From assembly GCF_000717245.1 (NCBI RefSeq), contig NZ_JNYQ01000004.1:310001-374000 (forward strand): a stretch of 64,000 bases of DNA. Direction: 5' to 3'. The translations under genes and the position numbers were made by a program. This DNA is from Kitasatospora papulosa. GTDB lineage: Bacteria > Actinomycetota > Actinomycetes > Streptomycetales > Streptomycetaceae. The notes beneath the pieces were generated by a model, which was not told the origin of the DNA, did not search any database, and saw only the letters and a list, made by a program, of their open reading frames with translations. This document shows positions 26,020-33,393 of this stretch, in pieces; the stretch's first letter is position 1; each line of letters begins with the position of its first letter.

Positions 26020-26610
26020 ATGTCCTCACCCATGTCCGCGAGCAACTTCCTCAAGGCGCTGAAGGCCGAGGGACTCACCGTCGTCCAGGTCGGCGACTGG
26101 CGTACGCACAACCGCAACCACAAGGGCCCCTGGGGGCCGGTCCACGGTGTGATGCTGCACCACACCGTCACGAAGGGCACGGCCCGCACCGTCGAGATCT
26201 GCCGTGACGGCTACGCGGGTCTGCCGGGCCCGCTCTGCCACGGTGTCATCGCCAAGGACGGACGGGTCCACCTGGTGGGCTACGGCCGCGCCAACCACGC
26301 CGGCCTGGGGGACGACGACGTCCTGCGCGCCGTCATCGCCGAGAAGCGCCTGCCGACGGACAACGAGTCCAACACCGACGGCAACCGCCACTTCTACGGC
26401 TTCGAGTGCGAGAACCTCGGCGACGGGAAGGATCCCTGGCCGGCCGTCCAGCTCGAGGCGATCGAGAAGGCCGCCGCCGCGGTCTGCCGCTACCACGGCT
26501 GGGACGCCCCCTCGGTCATCGGGCACCGGGAGTGGCAGCCAGGCAAGGTCGATCCGCGCGGCTTCTCCCTGACCGGCATGCGCAACCGGATCCACGACCG
26601 CCTGAAGTAG
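26020..26610 (+). CDS. N-acetylmuramoyl-L-alanine amidase (amidase_2/PGRP family)
   Basis: A 196-residue zinc amidase that cleaves the lactyl-amide between N-acetylmuramic acid and the stem peptide. Zinc ligands are expected from GVMLHHTVTKG (near residue 44), and from GHREWQPGKVDPRGF near 167. Substrate-fold stretches are GPLCHGVIAKDGRVHLVGYGRANHAG and YGFECENLGDG. It has no signal peptide, so export, if any, would need lysis or a non-classical route; such intracellular or phage-type amidases are common. The start at 26020 follows TAAGGAG. An imperfect palindrome with GTACA/TGTAC arms (25970-25984) lies in its promoter region. Confidence 0.88.
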   Translation: MSSPMSASNFLKALKAEGLTVVQVGDWRTHNRNHKGPWGPVHGVMLHHTVTKGTARTVEICRDGYAGLPGPLCHGVIAKDGRVHLVGYGRANHAGLGDDDVLRAVIAEKRLPTDNESNTDGNRHFYGFECENLGDGKDPWPAVQLEAIEKAAAAVCRYHGWDAPSVIGHREWQPGKVDPRGFSLTGMRNRIHDRLK

Positions 26611-26639
26611 CGCCTCGCGGGGCGGCACACAATGGAGGC

Positions 26640-27533
26640 ATGGACCAAGGAGCGCTCGACCTCTCCCGGCTGCAGCCGGTGCTTCCCTCACCCCTGCAGC
26701 CGGCCGGGGACGAGCGCTTCGCACGTCACGGCGTGACCCTGCTGCTCAAGCGCGACGACCTGATCCACCCCGACCTGCCGGGCAACAAGTGGCGCAAGCT
26801 CGCCCCCAACCTCAGGGCCGCCGCCGGCCGCACCGTACTGACCTTCGGCGGCGCGTGGTCGAACCACCTCCGCGCCACGGCCGCCGCCGGGCGCCTGCTG
26901 GGCTTCCCCACCGTCGGCGTCGTCCGGGGGGACGAGCTGGCCCACCGGCCGCTGAACCCCTCCCTCGCGCAGTGCGCGGCCGACGGCATGCGTCTGCACT
27001 TCGTGGACCGGGCCACCTACCGCGCGAAGACCGCCCCCGAGGTCCTGGAGGGCCTGCTGAGCCTCTTCGGGGACTGTGCGGTCGTCCCGGAGGGCGGCAG
27101 CAACGCACCGGCCGCACAGGGCTGCACAGAGCTCGGCCGCGAACTGCGCGGCCGGACCGGCACGGTCGCGGTGGCCTGCGGCACCGGCGGCACCCTCGCC
27201 GGACTGGCCGCGGGCCTCGGCGACGACCAGCGCGCCCTGGGGATCCCCGTCCTGCGGGGCGGATTCCTGGGAGCCGCGGTGCGCGACCTGCAACGGGAGG
27301 CGTTCGGCGGCCCGGCCGGGCGGTGGTCGCTGGACGAACGCTTCCATTTCGGCGGGTACGCCCGTACGACACCGGAGCTGCACGCGTTCGCCGAGGACTT
27401 CGAGGACCGGCACGGACTGCCCGTCGAGCGGCTCTACGTGGCCAAACTGCTGTACGGGCTGACCGTGCTGGCCGGGGAGGGCGCCTTCGCCCCGGGATCC
27501 ACGGTCACCGCGGTCGTGACCGGACGGCCCTGA
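26640..27533 (+). CDS. PLP-dependent ACC deaminase / D-cysteine desulfhydrase family enzyme
   Basis: A 297-residue fold-type II PLP enzyme. The Schiff-base Lys is in DLPGNKWRKLAPN near residue 45, and the substrate-carboxylate loop is FGGAWSNHLRATAAAG near 71. The phosphate-binding glycine loop is ACGTGGTLAGLAAG near 179. Members deaminate 1-aminocyclopropane-1-carboxylate or D-cysteine; the bacterial YedO/DcyD-like branch is the closer general match, but sequence alone does not decide. The start at 26640 gives MDQGALDLSRLQ. It ends 9 bp from the convergent antiporter gene. Confidence 0.86.
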   Translation: MDQGALDLSRLQPVLPSPLQPAGDERFARHGVTLLLKRDDLIHPDLPGNKWRKLAPNLRAAAGRTVLTFGGAWSNHLRATAAAGRLLGFPTVGVVRGDELAHRPLNPSLAQCAADGMRLHFVDRATYRAKTAPEVLEGLLSLFGDCAVVPEGGSNAPAAQGCTELGRELRGRTGTVAVACGTGGTLAGLAAGLGDDQRALGIPVLRGGFLGAAVRDLQREAFGGPAGRWSLDERFHFGGYARTTPELHAFAEDFEDRHGLPVERLYVAKLLYGLTVLAGEGAFAPGSTVTAVVTGRP

Positions 27534-27542
27534 GACCCCTGG

Positions 27543-29150
27543 TCACGACCGGTCGCCGTCCGACTCCCGGTAGGCGGCGGCCTCCTCCAGGTCCAGCCGG
27601 CGCAGCAGGGCGCGCAGCATCTCGTCGTCGATCCGCCGCTCGTCCCTGAGGCGTACGAACACCTCGCGCTCGGCGGCGATCATCTCCCGCGCGAGCCGGC
27701 GGTAGGTGTCGTCCGCGGACTCCCCGGTGACCGGGTTGGACCGGCCGAGCCTCTCCCACACGGCGTTGCGGCGGCGCTCCATGACGGTGCGCAGACGCTG
27801 GGTGAGCGGATCGGGCAGGGCGTTGCGCGGGTCGGCCAGCAGCGCGTCCAGCCGCTCGTCCGCGGCCGTGGACGCGTCGGCCTGCGCCTGCGCCTCGGCC
27901 AGCGTCTCGGCCCGCACGTCGCGACCCGGCAGTTTCAGCACCCGCACCAGCAGCGGCAGGCTCAGCCCCTGGACGACCAGGGTGCCGATGACGGTGGTGA
28001 AGGTCAGGAAGAGCACCAGGCTGCGCGCGGGGAAGTCCTCCCCGTCGTGCGTGAGCGCGGGGATGGAGAAGGCGATCGCGAGCGAGACGACCCCCCGCAT
28101 CCCGGCCCAGCCGACGATCAGGGGGGACGTCCACGGCATCGGCCCCTCCCGCTCCCTGATGCGCGCGGAGAACCACTGCGGCAGGTAGCTCGCGGGGTAC
28201 ACCCAGACGAAGCGCACCACCACCACGGCGACGAACACGAGCACCGCGTACCGGAAGGCGTCCAGCACGCTGTAGGCGCCCAGCTCCTTCAGCACGAAGG
28301 GCAACTGCAGCCCGATCAGCGCGAAGACCGCGGACTCCAGGACGAACGCGACCATCTTCCACACCGCCGCCTCCTGGAGCCGGGTCGCGAAGTCGACCTG
28401 CCAGGAGCGGTGCCCCAGGTAGAGCGCGACGACGACCACGGCCAGCACACCGGAGGCGTGCACCCGCTCCGCGGCCGCGTACGCGACGAACGGGATCAGC
28501 AGCGACAGGGTGTTCTGGAGCAGCGCCTCCGTGAGGTGGGTGCGCAGCCAGTGCAGCGGCACCATCAGCAGCAGGCCGACGCCGACACCCCCGACGGAGG
28601 CCAGCAGGAACTCCCCGATCCCCTCGCCCCAGCTCATGCCCTCGCCGACCGCCGCGGCGAGGACCACCTTGAAGGCGGTGATCGCGGTCGCGTCGTTCAC
28701 CAGGGACTCGCCCTGCAGGATGGTGGTGACCCGGGTGGGCAGGCCCACCCTCCGGGCGATCGCGGCGGCGGTGACGGCGTCCGGCGGGGCGATCACGGCG
28801 CCGAGCACCAGCGCCGCCGTGAGCGGCAGGTCCGGCACGAGGAGATAGGCCAGCCACCCCACCGCGAACGTCGCGAAGAGCACGTATCCCACGGACAGCA
28901 GGGCGACGGGACGCAGATTGGCCCGCAGGTCCAGGTACGAGCTGTCGACCGCCGCCGTGTACAGCAGCGGCGGCAGCAGCAGGGGCAGCACGACGTGCGC
29001 GTCCAGCGTGTAGGCCGGCACCCCCGGCAGGTACGAGGCCAGCAGCCCGGCGGCGACCAGCAGCAGCGGGGCGGGCACCGGCGTCCGGCGGGCGGCCCCG
29101 GCGACCGCCGCGCTTGCCGCGACGAGCGCCACCAGCGGCAATGCGTCCAT
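27543..29150 (-). CDS. Na+/H+ antiporter (CPA1/NhaP type)
   Basis: A 535-residue cation:proton antiporter. About twelve membrane segments occupy residues 1-400. The ion-binding region LGAVIAPPDAVTAAAIARRVG near residue 117 and QGESLVNDATAITAFKVVLAAAVG near 146 contain the conserved acidic residues (PPD and ND). The second half shows VGWAGMRGVVSLAIAFSIP near 354, the CPA1 signature. The C-terminal 120 residues are cytosolic and helical, probably regulatory. It is divergent from a tiny UBP-type zinc-finger gene, 35 bp apart, a pairing often seen in actinomycetes. Confidence 0.93.
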   Translation of the reverse strand: MDALPLVALVAASAAVAGAARRTPVPAPLLLVAAGLLASYLPGVPAYTLDAHVVLPLLLPPLLYTAAVDSSYLDLRANLRPVALLSVGYVLFATFAVGWLAYLLVPDLPLTAALVLGAVIAPPDAVTAAAIARRVGLPTRVTTILQGESLVNDATAITAFKVVLAAAVGEGMSWGEGIGEFLLASVGGVGVGLLLMVPLHWLRTHLTEALLQNTLSLLIPFVAYAAAERVHASGVLAVVVVALYLGHRSWQVDFATRLQEAAVWKMVAFVLESAVFALIGLQLPFVLKELGAYSVLDAFRYAVLVFVAVVVVRFVWVYPASYLPQWFSARIREREGPMPWTSPLIVGWAGMRGVVSLAIAFSIPALTHDGEDFPARSLVLFLTFTTVIGTLVVQGLSLPLLVRVLKLPGRDVRAETLAEAQAQADASTAADERLDALLADPRNALPDPLTQRLRTVMERRRNAVWERLGRSNPVTGESADDTYRRLAREMIAAEREVFVRLRDERRIDDEMLRALLRRLDLEEAAAYRESDGDRS

Positions 29151-29185
29151 CTCACAGTCCTCACATCCGACGTAACGTGGCCATC

Positions 29186-29446
29186 ATGAGCGAGTGCCTG
29201 CATGTATCCGAACTGCCGCGCCCCGAGCCCGTCGCGCTCGACGACACCTGCCCGGAGTGCGTGGCGGCCGGCACCCATCCCGTGCAACTGCGGCTCTGCC
29301 TGGTCTGCGGGCACGTCGGGTGCTGCGATTCGTCACCCCTGAAGCACGCCACGGCGCACTTCGAGGCGACCGGCCATCCCGTGATGCGCAGCTTCGAATG
29401 CGCCGAGAGCTGGCGCTGGTGCTTCGTGGACGGTTCGATCGTCTGA
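29186..29446 (+). CDS. UBP-type zinc-finger protein
   Basis: An 86-residue protein consisting of one UBP (ubiquitin-hydrolase-type) zinc finger. Ligands are visible in DDTCPECVAAG, LRLCLVCGHVGCCDSSPLKHATAHFEATGHPVM and the tail AESWRWCFVDG, giving the Cys/His pattern of the ZnF-UBP fold. In eukaryotes this domain binds the C-terminal Gly-Gly of ubiquitin; streptomycetes have no ubiquitin, so the ligand here is unknown. It is divergent from the Na+/H+ antiporter gene (35-bp gap). Start ATG at 29186. A sigma-B-type promoter for the downstream anti-sigma/sigma operon begins inside its 3' end. Confidence 0.88.
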   Translation: MSECLHVSELPRPEPVALDDTCPECVAAGTHPVQLRLCLVCGHVGCCDSSPLKHATAHFEATGHPVMRSFECAESWRWCFVDGSIV

Positions 29447-29457
29447 GGCCTGGGTAC
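29432..29457 (+). promoter_or_regulatory. Sigma-B/SigH-type promoter upstream of the anti-sigma/sigH operon
   Basis: GGTT (29432-29435), 16-bp spacer, GGGTAC (29452-29457), a match to the streptomycete sigma-B-family consensus GNNT-N14-16-GGGTAC/T. It lies about 220 bp upstream of the anti-sigma start and would make the operon self-inducing through SigH. Other promoters in the 29460-29660 spacer are likely but I could not define them. Confidence 0.6.
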
Positions 29458-29676
29458 GTCAAACCGGCGCCGGTTCTTCGCAATTGACCGCCGCAGACCT
29501 CTAGCCACTGTGTGTACTCATATGCCTACCATGAGTAATCATGAGGTTACGGTCTCGGCGACACGGCATCATGGGTCGCGACAGCGTCGCCGACCCCTAG
29601 GACCGACGACGGACCGCACGGCCCCGGGCACCCGTCCCGGAGCCTCGAACGAGTTTGTGCCACCTTGGAGGTGAGG

Positions 29677-30090
29677 GTGTCCCAGATCGCAGGCGAGCCC
29701 GGGAACCAGGACTTCGTAGAGGTCCGGCTGCCCGCTGCGGGTGCCTACCTGTCGGTGCTGCGCACGGCCACGGCCGGTCTCGCAGCACGCTTGGACTTCA
29801 CTCTCGATGAGATCGAGGATCTTCGCATCGCGGTCGACGAGGCCTGCGCGATCCTGCTCCAGCAGGCCGTGCCCGGCTCCGTCCTCAGCTGTGTGTTCCG
29901 CCTCGTCGGGGATTCCCTCGAGGTGACCGTCTCGGCCCCCACGACGGACGGCCGGGCCCCCGAGCGCGACACCTTCGCCTGGACGGTGCTCTCCGCGCTG
30001 GCCGGCAAGGTCGACTCCACGGTCGCCGACGACCGTACGGTCAGCATCAGCCTCTACAAACAGCGCGGCGCGGGACCCGGGCCGGCGTGA
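29677..30090 (+). CDS. RsbW-type anti-sigma factor for SigH (PrsH/UshX-like)
   Basis: A 137-residue protein with the RsbW/SpoIIAB-like GHKL fold, expected to bind and inactivate the sigma factor encoded next. N-terminal strands show DFVEVRLPAAGAYLSVLRTA and the helix DEIEDLRIAVDEACAILLQ. The kinase N-box normally reads ExxxN, but here Glu55 is followed at +4 by Ile59, and no clear DxGxG box exists, so ATP use is doubtful. The GTG at 29677 is 5 bases after GGAGG; upstream in-frame TTG/GTG codons overlap that site. The stop overlaps the GTG of the sigma gene (GTGA). Confidence 0.9.
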   Translation: MSQIAGEPGNQDFVEVRLPAAGAYLSVLRTATAGLAARLDFTLDEIEDLRIAVDEACAILLQQAVPGSVLSCVFRLVGDSLEVTVSAPTTDGRAPERDTFAWTVLSALAGKVDSTVADDRTVSISLYKQRGAGPGPA

Positions 30091-31049
30091 GCGACGGGAA
30101 CGGGGACGGTCCTGTGCGTGACGAGACGATCCGGTCGGGGGCGGTGCGCCCGGCGGCCCTCCCGGAGCAGCAGGCCCGGCCGCATCCGGAGGGCGGGGCG
30201 GACGGTGCGGACGAGGCGCAGGGCCGTCCGGCCGCGCCCGAGCAGCCACAGGCGGAGCGGGCGGGCCGGATGAGCGAGCACGGGCACCACGATCCGCACG
30301 ACCGCAGCGGGGCGCGGGCGCTCTTCATCGAGCTCCGTGCGCTGCCCGAGGGCTCGGCGGAGAAGGCCGAGCTCCGCAACCGGCTGGTGCGGATGCACCT
30401 GCCGCTCGTGGAGCACCTGGCCCGCAGGTTCCGCAACCGCGGCGAGCCGCTCGACGACCTGACCCAGGTCGCCACGATCGGTCTGATCAAGTCGGTGGAC
30501 AGGTTCGACCCGGACCGCGGCGTCGAGTTCTCGACGTACGCGACCCCTACGGTCGTCGGCGAGATCAAGCGGCACTTCCGGGACAAGGGCTGGGCGGTGC
30601 GGGTCCCGCGGCGCCTCCAGGAGCTGCGGCTGTCGTTGACCACGGCCACCGCGGAGCTCTCCCAGCAGCACGGCCGCTCGCCCACCGTGCACGAGCTGGC
30701 GGAGCGGCTGGGCATCTCCGAGGAGGAGGTGCTGGAGGGGCTGGAATCGGCCAATGCCTACAGCACGCTCTCGCTCGACGTCCCGGACACGGACGACGAG
30801 TCGCCGGCGGTCGCGGACACCCTCGGCTCCGAGGACGAGGCGCTGGAGGGCGTCGAGTACCGCGAGTCGCTCAAGCCGCTGCTGGAGGACCTCCCGCCGC
30901 GCGAGAAGCGGATCCTGCTGCTGCGCTTCTTCGGCAACATGACCCAGTCGCAGATCGCGCAGGAGGTCGGCATCTCGCAGATGCACGTCTCGCGCCTGCT
31001 GGCCCGCACGCTCGCACAGCTGCGCGAGCGGCTGCTCGTCGAGGAGTAG
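30087..31049 (+). CDS. sigH: SigB/SigF-family stress sigma factor SigH
   Basis: A 320-residue group 3 sigma factor. Region 2 spans about residues 100-170 (RMHLPLVEHLARRFRNRGEPLDDLTQVATIGL, then DRGVEFSTYATPTVVGEIKRHFRD), region 3 follows (RSPTVHELAERLGISEEEV), and region 4 ends with TQSQIAQEVGISQMHVSRLLARTLAQL. The first 80 residues are a low-complexity Pro/Ala/Glu extension; an internal ATG (30270, MSEHGHHDPHD) could give a shorter form, as multiple SigH products are known in S. coelicolor. It overlaps the anti-sigma gene by four bases. Likely roles are osmotic stress response and sporulation. Confidence 0.92.
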   Translation: MSDGNGDGPVRDETIRSGAVRPAALPEQQARPHPEGGADGADEAQGRPAAPEQPQAERAGRMSEHGHHDPHDRSGARALFIELRALPEGSAEKAELRNRLVRMHLPLVEHLARRFRNRGEPLDDLTQVATIGLIKSVDRFDPDRGVEFSTYATPTVVGEIKRHFRDKGWAVRVPRRLQELRLSLTTATAELSQQHGRSPTVHELAERLGISEEEVLEGLESANAYSTLSLDVPDTDDESPAVADTLGSEDEALEGVEYRESLKPLLEDLPPREKRILLLRFFGNMTQSQIAQEVGISQMHVSRLLARTLAQLRERLLVEE

Positions 31050-31059
31050 CCGGACGCGG

Positions 31060-31509
31060 TCAGGCTTCGGGGGTCGTCCGCGGCCCCCGGATGCCCAGCG
31101 CCCTCGTGGTCGCCGGGTCGAGCACCAGCACGAGGCCCGTCACGGCGACCGCCGCGAGGACGATGCCCAGGGGGATCAGCGCGCCCTGGGCCCGCAGCAG
31201 CGTCCAGGCCACCGGCAGCGCCATGAGCTGGGTGATGAGCGCGGGACCGCGGCTCCAGCTGCGCCGCCGCAGCAGCCCACGGGCCGCGAGGAGCGGGATC
31301 AGGCCGAGCGCCACCAGCGTCAGTCCGCCCATCTCGGCCTGCTGCATGCTGTCGGGCCGCCCGAAGAGCCCCACGGCCAGCATGTAGATCCCGCCGACGA
31401 CGAGCGCCGCCCCCTCGAGCGCGTTGAGTGCGGCCAGGGCGGCGATCCGGCCCGGCTTCTCCGGCCCGGCCGAGGGCGACGGGGCGGGCGTGTTCTGCTG
31501 AGTGCTCAC
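31060..31509 (-). CDS. Small four-helix membrane protein
   Basis: A 149-residue integral membrane protein of unknown function. A Pro/Ser-rich cytosolic head (STQQNTPAPSPSAGPEKP) precedes four hydrophobic segments: ALEGAALVVGGIYMLAVGLF, GGLTLVALGLIPLLAARGLL, ALITQLMALPVAWTLL and IPLGIVLAAVAVTGLVLVL. It ends in a basic tail. It is conserved beside sigH in streptomycetes as far as I recall, but convergent with it. The GTG at 31509 was selected because further upstream sequence loses coding character. Confidence 0.82.
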   Translation of the reverse strand: MSTQQNTPAPSPSAGPEKPGRIAALAALNALEGAALVVGGIYMLAVGLFGRPDSMQQAEMGGLTLVALGLIPLLAARGLLRRRSWSRGPALITQLMALPVAWTLLRAQGALIPLGIVLAAVAVTGLVLVLDPATTRALGIRGPRTTPEA

Positions 31510-31650
31510 GCTTCTCAGATTCGCACCCCGGCCCGCCGGAAGCGAAGCCGGGGCCGCACGGCAGGACTGCCGGTCACTCTCCGTGACCACCCGTGGACCC
31601 GGCGGATCGGGACTTCGGGGAGGTACCGCGCGGTAGGTACCCTGGCGTGC

Positions 31651-32619
31651 ATGCGCGCACTCCTCGTGGTCAACCCAGCTGCCACCACTACCAGTGCGCG
31701 GACCCGCGACGTACTGATCCACGCCCTCGCGAGCGAGATGAAGATCGAGGCCGTGACCACGGAGTACCGGGGGCACGCCCGGGACCTGGGACGCCGGGCC
31801 GCCGACTCCGACGACATCGACCTGGTGGTCGCCCTCGGGGGCGACGGCACGGTGAACGAGGTGGTCAACGGCCTGCTGCACAAGGGCCCGGACCCCGAGG
31901 GCCTGCCCAGCCTGGCCGTCGTCCCCGGCGGCTCCACGAACGTCTTCGCGCGGGCCCTGGGCATCCCCAACGACGCGGTCGAGGCGACGGGCGCCATCCT
32001 GGACGCCCTCGCCGACCGCAGCGAGCGCACGGTGGGCCTGGGCCTCGCGGCCGGCACCCCGGGCACGGCGGACGAAGCGGTGCCCGGCCGGTGGTTCACC
32101 TTCTGCGCGGGGCTCGGGTTCGATGCCGGGGTCATCGGCCGGGTCGAACAGAAACGCGAGCGGGGCAAGCGGTCGACCCACGCCCTGTACGTGCGCCAGG
32201 TGCTCCGGCAGTTCATGGACGACCCGCACCGGCGCAACGGGATGATCACCCTCGACGTCCCCGGCCGTGACCCGGTCACCGAACTCGCGCTGTCGATAAT
32301 CTGCAACACCGCACCCTGGACCTACCTGGGGAACCGCCCGATATACGCCTCCCCGAAGGCCTCCTTCGACACCGCCCTGGACGTCCTCGGCCTCAAGCGT
32401 CTTTCCACCCCCGCCGTGACCCGGTACGCCACCCAGCTGCTCACTTCGAGCCCCGAGAAGGGGCCGCACGGCAAGCACGCCGTGTCGCTTCACGACCTCA
32501 CGGACTTCACCTTGCATTCAAAGGCGCCACTGCCCTTCCAGATGGACGGTGACCACCTAGGACTGCGTACCAGCGTGACGTTCACAGGCGTACGCCGTGC
32601 ACTGCGTGTGATTGTGTGA
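31651..32619 (+). CDS. Diacylglycerol kinase family lipid kinase
   Basis: A 322-residue kinase of the DagK/YegS family, which phosphorylates diacylglycerol or related lipids. The catalytic core shows LVVNPAATTTSARTRD at residue 5, the nucleotide-binding VALGGDGTVNEVVNGLLH near 62, and VVPGGSTNVFARALG near 90. The C-terminal beta-sandwich (AGLGFDAGVIGRVE, LSIICNTAPWTYLGNRPI) follows. It probably recycles diacylglycerol at the inner face of the membrane. Start ATG at 31651; monocistronic. Confidence 0.92.
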   Translation: MRALLVVNPAATTTSARTRDVLIHALASEMKIEAVTTEYRGHARDLGRRAADSDDIDLVVALGGDGTVNEVVNGLLHKGPDPEGLPSLAVVPGGSTNVFARALGIPNDAVEATGAILDALADRSERTVGLGLAAGTPGTADEAVPGRWFTFCAGLGFDAGVIGRVEQKRERGKRSTHALYVRQVLRQFMDDPHRRNGMITLDVPGRDPVTELALSIICNTAPWTYLGNRPIYASPKASFDTALDVLGLKRLSTPAVTRYATQLLTSSPEKGPHGKHAVSLHDLTDFTLHSKAPLPFQMDGDHLGLRTSVTFTGVRRALRVIV

Positions 32620-32939
32620 GTCGAAGGGGCCAAAGTCCTTTAACTCGAACGTTTGGGCTGGCCCCCACCCCTTAGAAGTACGGCTGTGACCTAGTCGACA
32701 CCGAGGAATCAAAAAAAACTTTCCAGAAGGGGTTGTATCCGCAGCCGAGGTTTGCGAATCTCTACTTGGCGATCGGGACGGCCCGCAACATCGGCCTCCA
32801 CTGAGAGCCAGAACCCCTCCTCACCACAACAGGACCACATCCAGCTCATCTGGGCGTCGGACCTTCGTCTGCGGGGGGATTCGTGAAAGCGTTCACATTC
32901 ACAAGCACCAGCATGTAATACCAAGGAGAGGTAGCAGCC
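32620..32939. other. 320-bp intergenic region upstream of wblE
   Basis: No credible gene. It is less GC-rich than its surroundings. There is an A8 tract (32711-32718) beside GGAAT (32705-32709); GTT occurs 22 bp after GGAAT, too far for a sigma-R promoter (18-19 bp). Near the gene lie a Crp-like box and a possible promoter, listed separately. A long 5' untranslated region is possible. Confidence 0.5.
32882..32921 (+). promoter_or_regulatory. Crp-like box and possible promoter of wblE
   Basis: CGTGA-AAGCGT-TCACA (32882-32897) matches the Crp consensus TGTGA-N6-TCACA at nine of ten positions. TTCACA (32892-32897), 18 bp, TAATAC (32916-32921) could be -35 and -10, putting the Crp box near -38. 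However, the start point would then fall within the AAGGAGAGG ribosome-binding site (32923-32931), so another promoter further upstream may be the main one. Confidence 0.5.
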
Positions 32940-33197
32940 ATGGACTGGCGTCACAACGCCGTTTGTCGTGAGGAAGACCCCGAGCTGTTCTTCCCCATCG
33001 GCAACACCGGTCCTGCGCTGCTGCAGATCGAGGAAGCCAAGGCCGTCTGCCGTCGCTGCCCCGTCATGGAGCAGTGCCTGCAGTGGGCGCTCGAGTCCGG
33101 CCAGGACTCCGGCGTCTGGGGTGGCCTCAGCGAGGACGAGCGCCGCGCAATGAAGCGCCGCGCCGCTCGCAACCGGGCGCGTAACGCCAGCGCCTGA
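32940..33197 (+). CDS. wblE: WhiB-family iron-sulphur regulator WblE
   Basis: An 85-residue Wbl protein, orthologous in context to WblE (mycobacterial WhiB1 type). Iron-sulphur ligands are Cys9, Cys37, Cys40 and Cys46 (VCRRCPVMEQC), followed by the G(V/I)WGG turn at residues 58-62 and the basic DNA-contacting tail KRRAARNRARNASA. Wbl proteins act with the principal sigma factor region 4 and WhiB1-like members respond to NO. Expression may be controlled by cAMP-Crp through the box 43 bp upstream. AAGGAGAGG precedes the ATG. A hairpin shared with the convergent kinase follows. Confidence 0.95.
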   Translation: MDWRHNAVCREEDPELFFPIGNTGPALLQIEEAKAVCRRCPVMEQCLQWALESGQDSGVWGGLSEDERRAMKRRAARNRARNASA

Positions 33198-33312
33198 CCG
33201 ACGCCCCCCTCACGAGCCTCAGCCCGGCGGCGCGTACAGAGCGTACGCACAGCCCCGCCTTCGAGTCGCAGCGCGCAGTACCCCCGAAGCGCATCGCACC
33301 GTGAGCACCACG

Positions 33313-33350
33313 CAGTGGGCCCGGACCGTCACCACGGTCCGGGCCCACTG
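33313..33350. terminator. Bidirectional hairpin between wblE and the sensor kinase gene
   Basis: Perfect 17-bp stem (33313-33329 with 33334-33350), 4-base loop, between two convergent genes. Confidence 0.8.
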
Positions 33351-33393
33351 CTGTGTGCCGGGGATCCGGCGAGCGTCGTCGCCGGCTCCCCCG

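Noticed and set aside
27505..28857. A 450-codon minus-strand frame inside the antiporter gene
   Set aside because: Frame-shifted shadow of the antiporter, arginine/alanine-rich, no membrane segments.
32705..32734. GGAAT ... GTT upstream of wblE as a sigma-R promoter
   Set aside because: The spacing is 22 bp instead of 18-19, unlike the exact match at sigR.
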